The notes beneath the pieces were generated by a model, which saw only the letters and a list, made by a program, of their open reading frames with translations, did no database searches and was not told the DNA's origin. From SM1-46 sp002451215 (GTDB lineage: Bacteria; Pseudomonadota; Gammaproteobacteria; Acidiferrobacterales; Sulfurifustaceae): a stretch of 19,690 bases of DNA. Location: contig DKBM01000078.1 of NCBI GenBank assembly GCA_002451215.1, forward strand, positions 1 through 19,690, given 5' to 3'. A program made the translations under genes and the position numbers. Shown here in pieces: positions 17,081 through 19,690 of the stretch (the first letter of the stretch is position 1; each line of letters opens with the position of its first letter).

Positions 17081-17446
17081 TTAGTGCACATACTTGTTGA
17101 TGACGTCGATCAACTCTTCCTGGGTGAAGGGCTTGTTCACATGCTCCTCCGATCCCGCGATGCGGCCCCGCGCCCTGTCGAACAGTCCGTCCTTGCTGGA
17201 CAGCATGATGACCGGCGTTTCCCGGAATTTCTTGTTGGCCTTGATCAGTTGACAGGTCTGATAACCGTCCAGCCGCGGCATCATGATGTCGACGAATATA
17301 ATGTCGGGGTGATTGTCGGTTATCAGCGACATCGCCTCGAATCCGTCGGCTGCTGTGAATACCTCGTAGCCGGCCTTCTTAAGCAAGGCCTCGGCGGTAC
17401 GCCGTATCGTGTTGCTGTCATCAATGATCATTACTTTCACGGTCAC
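17081..17446 (-). CDS. pilG: Type IV pilus response regulator PilG
   Basis: This stand-alone receiver domain of 121 residues is the first gene of the pil-chp operon. Acidic residues are in VMIIDDSNTIRR (Asp9, Asp10), the phospho-acceptor is Asp53 in IIFVDIMMPRLDGYQTCQ, the Ser switch is in VIMLSSKDGLFDRARGR, and the lysine is in HVNKPFTQEEL. The MMPRLDGYQTC and LSSKDGLFD strings are near-identical to Pseudomonas PilG, as I recall it. PilG is known to promote pilus extension and to feed cAMP signalling through the adenylate cyclase in Pseudomonas; whether that link exists here is unknown. The start is GTG at 17446 with a GGAAG-like ribosome site; another GTG at 17440 would remove two residues. 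The gene is divergent from gshA across a 345-base region. Confidence 0.95.
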   Translation of the reverse strand: MTVKVMIIDDSNTIRRTAEALLKKAGYEVFTAADGFEAMSLITDNHPDIIFVDIMMPRLDGYQTCQLIKANKKFRETPVIMLSSKDGLFDRARGRIAGSEEHVNKPFTQEELIDVINKYVH

Positions 17447-17791
17447 ACGCTTCCACCCCTGCCGAGTTCATCGCTCCATGCACCATTCGGAGGCCGATGG
17501 CCAGGCTGCGCGGATTCCTTTATGAGGTAATTTGTGCGAATCCATTGCTAGGATAATGATTTCGTAGCACAAATATCCCTTAAAATCCAACGTCTAGCAT
17601 GGCCGGAGCCACTGCTTCCAACACTATAGTCCATCGGCTCACGGCTGCGCTGTTTGCACAGAGGCCGCCCCGGCGGGCTTAATCGTGGCCCGCGGTGGCC
17701 AGAAATCGGGGAATTTCATTGCATTAAGCATGCCAAAGGCTATGCGTCTAAACGAGTTACAGAGCAAATGCGCTAACATGGATCTAGTCCG
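17447..17791. promoter_or_regulatory. Divergent control region between pilG and gshA
   Basis: These 345 bases lie between two divergent starts, so both promoters should be here. The DNA around 17530-17590 is clearly more AT-rich than its surroundings. It contains GATAAT at 17552-17557, a -10-like hexamer on the plus strand, without a good -35 partner. I see no sigma-54 (GG-N10-GC) site that I would defend and no open frame of note. The inverted repeat at 17530-17574 is listed separately. Confidence 0.6.
17530..17574. promoter_or_regulatory. 8-base inverted repeat, possible operator
   Basis: ATTTGTGC at 17530-17537 is the exact reverse complement of GCACAAAT at 17567-17574, with 29 bases between. 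The short GAA after the left arm and TTC before the right arm extend the symmetry with a small offset. The repeat frames the -10-like GATAAT and sits 84 to 128 bases upstream of pilG. It could bind a dimeric regulator at two half-sites or fold in RNA; neither is shown. Confidence 0.4.
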
Positions 17792-18732
17792 ATGAGCCTC
17801 ATGGATTCACCAGCAACTTTTGGTCCGGGTTCGGTGGTGCCGCACCTGACCACGGCACTTACCGGGCCCCTTCTTGAACTGGAAGCACACCTCCTTGCCC
17901 AGCAGCCCGCCATTGAGCAGTGGTTCCGGGCGTGCTGGCAGGAAACCCCCGCACCATTCTATTGCTCGGTCGATCTGCGCAATGCTGGATTCAAGCTGGC
18001 GCCCGTCGATACCAACCTCTTTCCGGCGGGATTCAATAATCTGAACCCTGCCTTCCGGCCACTCAGCGTCCAGGCGATCCAGGCTGCGGTCGAACGCGTC
18101 TGCCCGGTGGCACGTGGAGCAGTTTTGGTGCCGGAGAACCATACCCGCAACGTTCACTACTTCGAGAGTCTCGCTTCGTTTATCGAGATGCTGGAGCTTG
18201 CTGGCATCAAGGTGCGGATTGGCTCGCTGCTTCCTGACCTCAGGGAACCCCGCGATGTCGCTCTGCCGTCCGGGCGCAACGTGCGGCTCGAACCACTCGT
18301 ACGCTCGGGCAACAAGGTGGGCGTCGGCGACTTCGAGCCCTGTATGGTGCTGCTCAATAACGATATGTCCGCCGGCCGGCCCCCCATACTTGAGGGTCTT
18401 GCCCAGCCGGTGGTGCCGCCGCTGGCGCTCGGATGGTCACAGCGGCGCAAGTCCCACCACTTTGCGCATTACCAGGCCGTCGCGGCCGAGTTTGCGACGC
18501 TGATCGATATTGACCCGTGGTTCATCGACCCGATGTTTCGCAGGTGCGGCGAGATAAACTTCCAGACGCGCGACGGCGAGGAATGCCTCGCCGCAAACGT
18601 GGAGGCGATCCTCAAGTCAGTGCGCGAGAAGTATCGCCAGTATGGCGTGGACAAACCGCCGTTTGCCATCGTGAAGGCCGATGCCGGCACTTACGGCATG
18701 GCGATCATGACCGCAAAGAGCCCGGATGACGT
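17792..18732 (+). CDS. gshA: Glutamate-cysteine ligase, Acidithiobacillus-type, N-terminal part
   Basis: The enzyme joins glutamate and cysteine to gamma-glutamylcysteine, the first step of glutathione synthesis. The family is the rare GshA type first noted in Acidithiobacillus (T.) ferrooxidans, not the E. coli type. Family-typical stretches are FYCSVDLRNAGFKLAPVDTN, LFPAGFNNLNP, LVPENHTRNVHYFESL, LLNNDMSAGRPPIL, GWSQRRKSHHF and IVKADAGTYGMAIMTAKSP, the last resembling an ATP-grasp nucleotide-binding segment. The frame is open from the ATG at 17792 for 313 codons until two unknown bases (18733-18734). The C-terminus continues after the gap in another frame. No strong ribosome site precedes the ATG; ATG 17801 is an alternative. 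The gene occupies the place that gshB has in Pseudomonas. The break is best explained by assembly, not mutation. Confidence 0.85.
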
Positions 18733-18734
18733 NN
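18733..18734. other. Assembly gap inside gshA
   Basis: Two N bases join two sequence pieces here. Reading frame changes across them, and the family-typical segment expected between GTYGMAIMTAKSPDD and AVAEPVVYMIDHYVVGG is shortened. The true number of missing bases is therefore probably larger than two, perhaps several tens of bases. Confidence 0.9.
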
Positions 18735-19043
18735 GGGGATAGTGGAGCCAGGGCAATGCAGGGAGCCGTTGCCGAACCCGTCGTCTACATGATTGACCAC
18801 TACGTGGTCGGAGGTTTCTATCGCGTGCACACGCAGCGCGGTCCCGACGAAAATCTGAACAGCCCCGGTATGCATTTTCAGCCGCTCGCGTTTGTCGAGC
18901 CATGCAGCTATCCCGATCCGTCGGGCCAGCCGGACGCGCCACCGAACCGCTTCTATGCCTACGGGGTGATCGCACGCCTCGCGCTGCTCGCTGCCGCGCG
19001 TGAGCTCAAGGAGGCGGGCGCTCTCGCACGGGCCGCGGCATGA
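18735..19043 (+). CDS. gshA: Glutamate-cysteine ligase, C-terminal part after assembly gap
   Basis: This 102-codon open frame continues gshA after the two unknown bases, in a different frame. It carries the conserved end of the family: AVAEPVVYMIDHYVVGGFYR, then VHTQRGPDENLNSPGMHFQP, and the terminal helix FYAYGVIARLALLAAARELK. The first few residues next to the gap (GDSGARAMQ) may be real or may be a contig-end artefact. The stop TGA at 19041-19043 overlaps an ATG (ATGA), which begins a 22-codon frame leading to the tonB-like gene. Together the two parts give about 415 residues; family members are somewhat longer in my recollection, which fits a short missing piece. It is very unlikely to be a true pseudogene. 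Confidence 0.82.
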   Translation, partial: GDSGARAMQGAVAEPVVYMIDHYVVGGFYRVHTQRGPDENLNSPGMHFQPLAFVEPCSYPDPSGQPDAPPNRFYAYGVIARLALLAAARELKEAGALARAAA

Positions 19044-19108
19044 GTCCCTTGGAACGACTGCGTCCCACACACGGTTTGGTTGCGGGTTACTCCGGATTGG
19101 CGCCATAA
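19040..19108 (+). CDS. 22-codon ORF overlapping the gshA stop, possible coupling leader
   Basis: An ATG at 19040-19042 overlaps the gshA stop (ATGA) and opens a frame of 22 codons (MSPLERLRPTHGLVAGYSGL and two more) ending in TAA at 19106-19108. The tonB-like ATG follows three bases later in the same frame. I do not recognise the peptide, and it does not look like the start of GshB. It may carry ribosomes from gshA to the tonB-like gene, which has no visible Shine-Dalgarno sequence, or it may be chance. Whether it makes a stable peptide is unknown. Confidence 0.3.
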   Translation: MSPLERLRPTHGLVAGYSGLAP

Positions 19109-19111
19109 GTC

Positions 19112-19690
19112 ATGGGACATCCCGGTTCATTCTTCCACGCGCCGGCCGCAAGCGCCCGCCATCCCTTCATCATGCTGGCGCAGGTCGCGCCGCGGGATCG
19201 CTTTGGCGTTAGCCTCGCGGGCTCCACGCTCCTGCACGTAGTGTTGATTCTTGGCCTTGGGTTCGTGCTACCCCATCTGCGCGCGCTTGATGGCCTGCCC
19301 ACGCTGGAAATCACTCTTGTCCAGACATCGAGTGACGCTGCACCAAAGGATCCGGAGTTCCTTGCCCAAGCAAACCAGGACGGCGGCGGCAACAGCGAAC
19401 GTCCCGACATCGCGCGCAGTCCGTTCCCGGTGCGTGAGATCACCGATCGGCCCACCGATACGCTCTCGATCTTGTCGATACCACAGGCGCCGGTGGTGGG
19501 AAGCCGGGAAAAGACCGAGCTCATGACCGACCGGGATCCGCGCAAGGTTCGTCCTGACCCGACGCGCCGGCAACAGAAGGAAGCACGCATGGAACCCCTT
19601 AATCCCGGCCTCATCGAGCGCAGCGCCGCACAAGAGGAGCGCGCGCGGCTCAATGCCGAGATCGCCCGCAGCGTGCAGGAACTGCAGAAA
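19112..19690 (+). CDS. tonB: TonB-like energy transducer, N-terminal part (cut by window edge)
   Basis: TonB proteins pass proton-motive-force energy to outer-membrane transporters. The 193 visible codons show the expected start: a short cytoplasmic tail, one membrane anchor near residues 33-56 with the conserved SxxxH-like pattern (VSLAGSTLLHVVLILGLG), then LEITLVQTSSDAAPKDPEFL and a long hydrophilic periplasmic linker rich in Pro, Arg, Asp and Gln. The C-terminal TonB domain lies outside the window, so assignment rests on the anchor, on linker composition and on position. A TonB-like gene (tonB3) lies beside the pil cluster in Pseudomonas, where it is tied to twitching motility. The ATG at 19112 is fixed upstream by a TAA; ATG 19172 is an alternative start. 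No clear ribosome site is visible. Confidence 0.75.
   Translation, partial: MGHPGSFFHAPAASARHPFIMLAQVAPRDRFGVSLAGSTLLHVVLILGLGFVLPHLRALDGLPTLEITLVQTSSDAAPKDPEFLAQANQDGGGNSERPDIARSPFPVREITDRPTDTLSILSIPQAPVVGSREKTELMTDRDPRKVRPDPTRRQQKEARMEPLNPGLIERSAAQEERARLNAEIARSVQELQK

Noticed and set aside
18691..19106. Minus-strand open frames across the N bases
   Set aside because: They are antisense to the conserved C-terminal part of GshA and cross unknown bases.

Overview
The window looks like a GC-rich gammaproteobacterial chromosome segment, possibly from a draft or metagenome assembly, because two unresolved bases interrupt a gene at 18733-18734. The main evidence for the group is the order tonB-like / glutathione gene / pilG-pilH-pilI-pilJ-chpA-CheW genes / bioA. 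This resembles the Pseudomonas pil-chp neighbourhood, as I remember it, where tonB3, gshB and bioA flank the cluster. The glutathione gene here is not gshB. It is a glutamate-cysteine ligase of the rare Acidithiobacillus-type family, which hints at a lineage near sulfur-oxidising or chemolithotrophic gammaproteobacteria. That placement is inference and of low certainty.

Region 1 (1-2559, minus strand): tkt followed by gap, cut by the left edge, forming a central carbon (pentose phosphate, Calvin cycle or glycolysis) operon. A 347-base non-coding stretch (2560-2906) lies upstream of tkt. Region 2 (2907-4691, minus strand): a tight three-gene operon of a thioredoxin-fold protein, a small uncharacterised protein and an inositol monophosphatase-family enzyme. 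Region 3 (4890-7132, plus strand): a lone secreted PhnD-like periplasmic binding protein, then bioA for biotin synthesis.

Region 4 (7155-17446, minus strand) is the core of the window: a Chp-type chemosensory operon that controls type IV pili. Transcription runs pilG, pilH (two single-domain response regulators), pilI (CheW adaptor), pilJ (membrane chemoreceptor), chpA (1906-residue hybrid CheA-like kinase), then two further CheW-like proteins, the last probably chpC. PilJ would sense a periplasmic cue and drive ChpA through the CheW proteins. ChpA would then phosphorylate PilG and PilH to set pilus extension and retraction. The adaptation enzymes PilK (CheR-like) and ChpB (CheB-like) found in Pseudomonas are absent from this cluster. 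Several intercistronic junctions carry hairpins or a T-tract that may tune relative expression.

Region 5 (17447-19690, plus strand): a 345-base divergent regulatory region with an 8-base inverted repeat, then gshA (broken only by the assembly gap), a 22-codon ORF overlapping its stop, and the N-terminal part of a TonB-like energy transducer cut by the right edge. I saw no RNA genes, insertion sequences, CRISPR arrays or phage genes. Very long open frames antisense to tkt and chpA are codon-bias shadows in GC-rich DNA.
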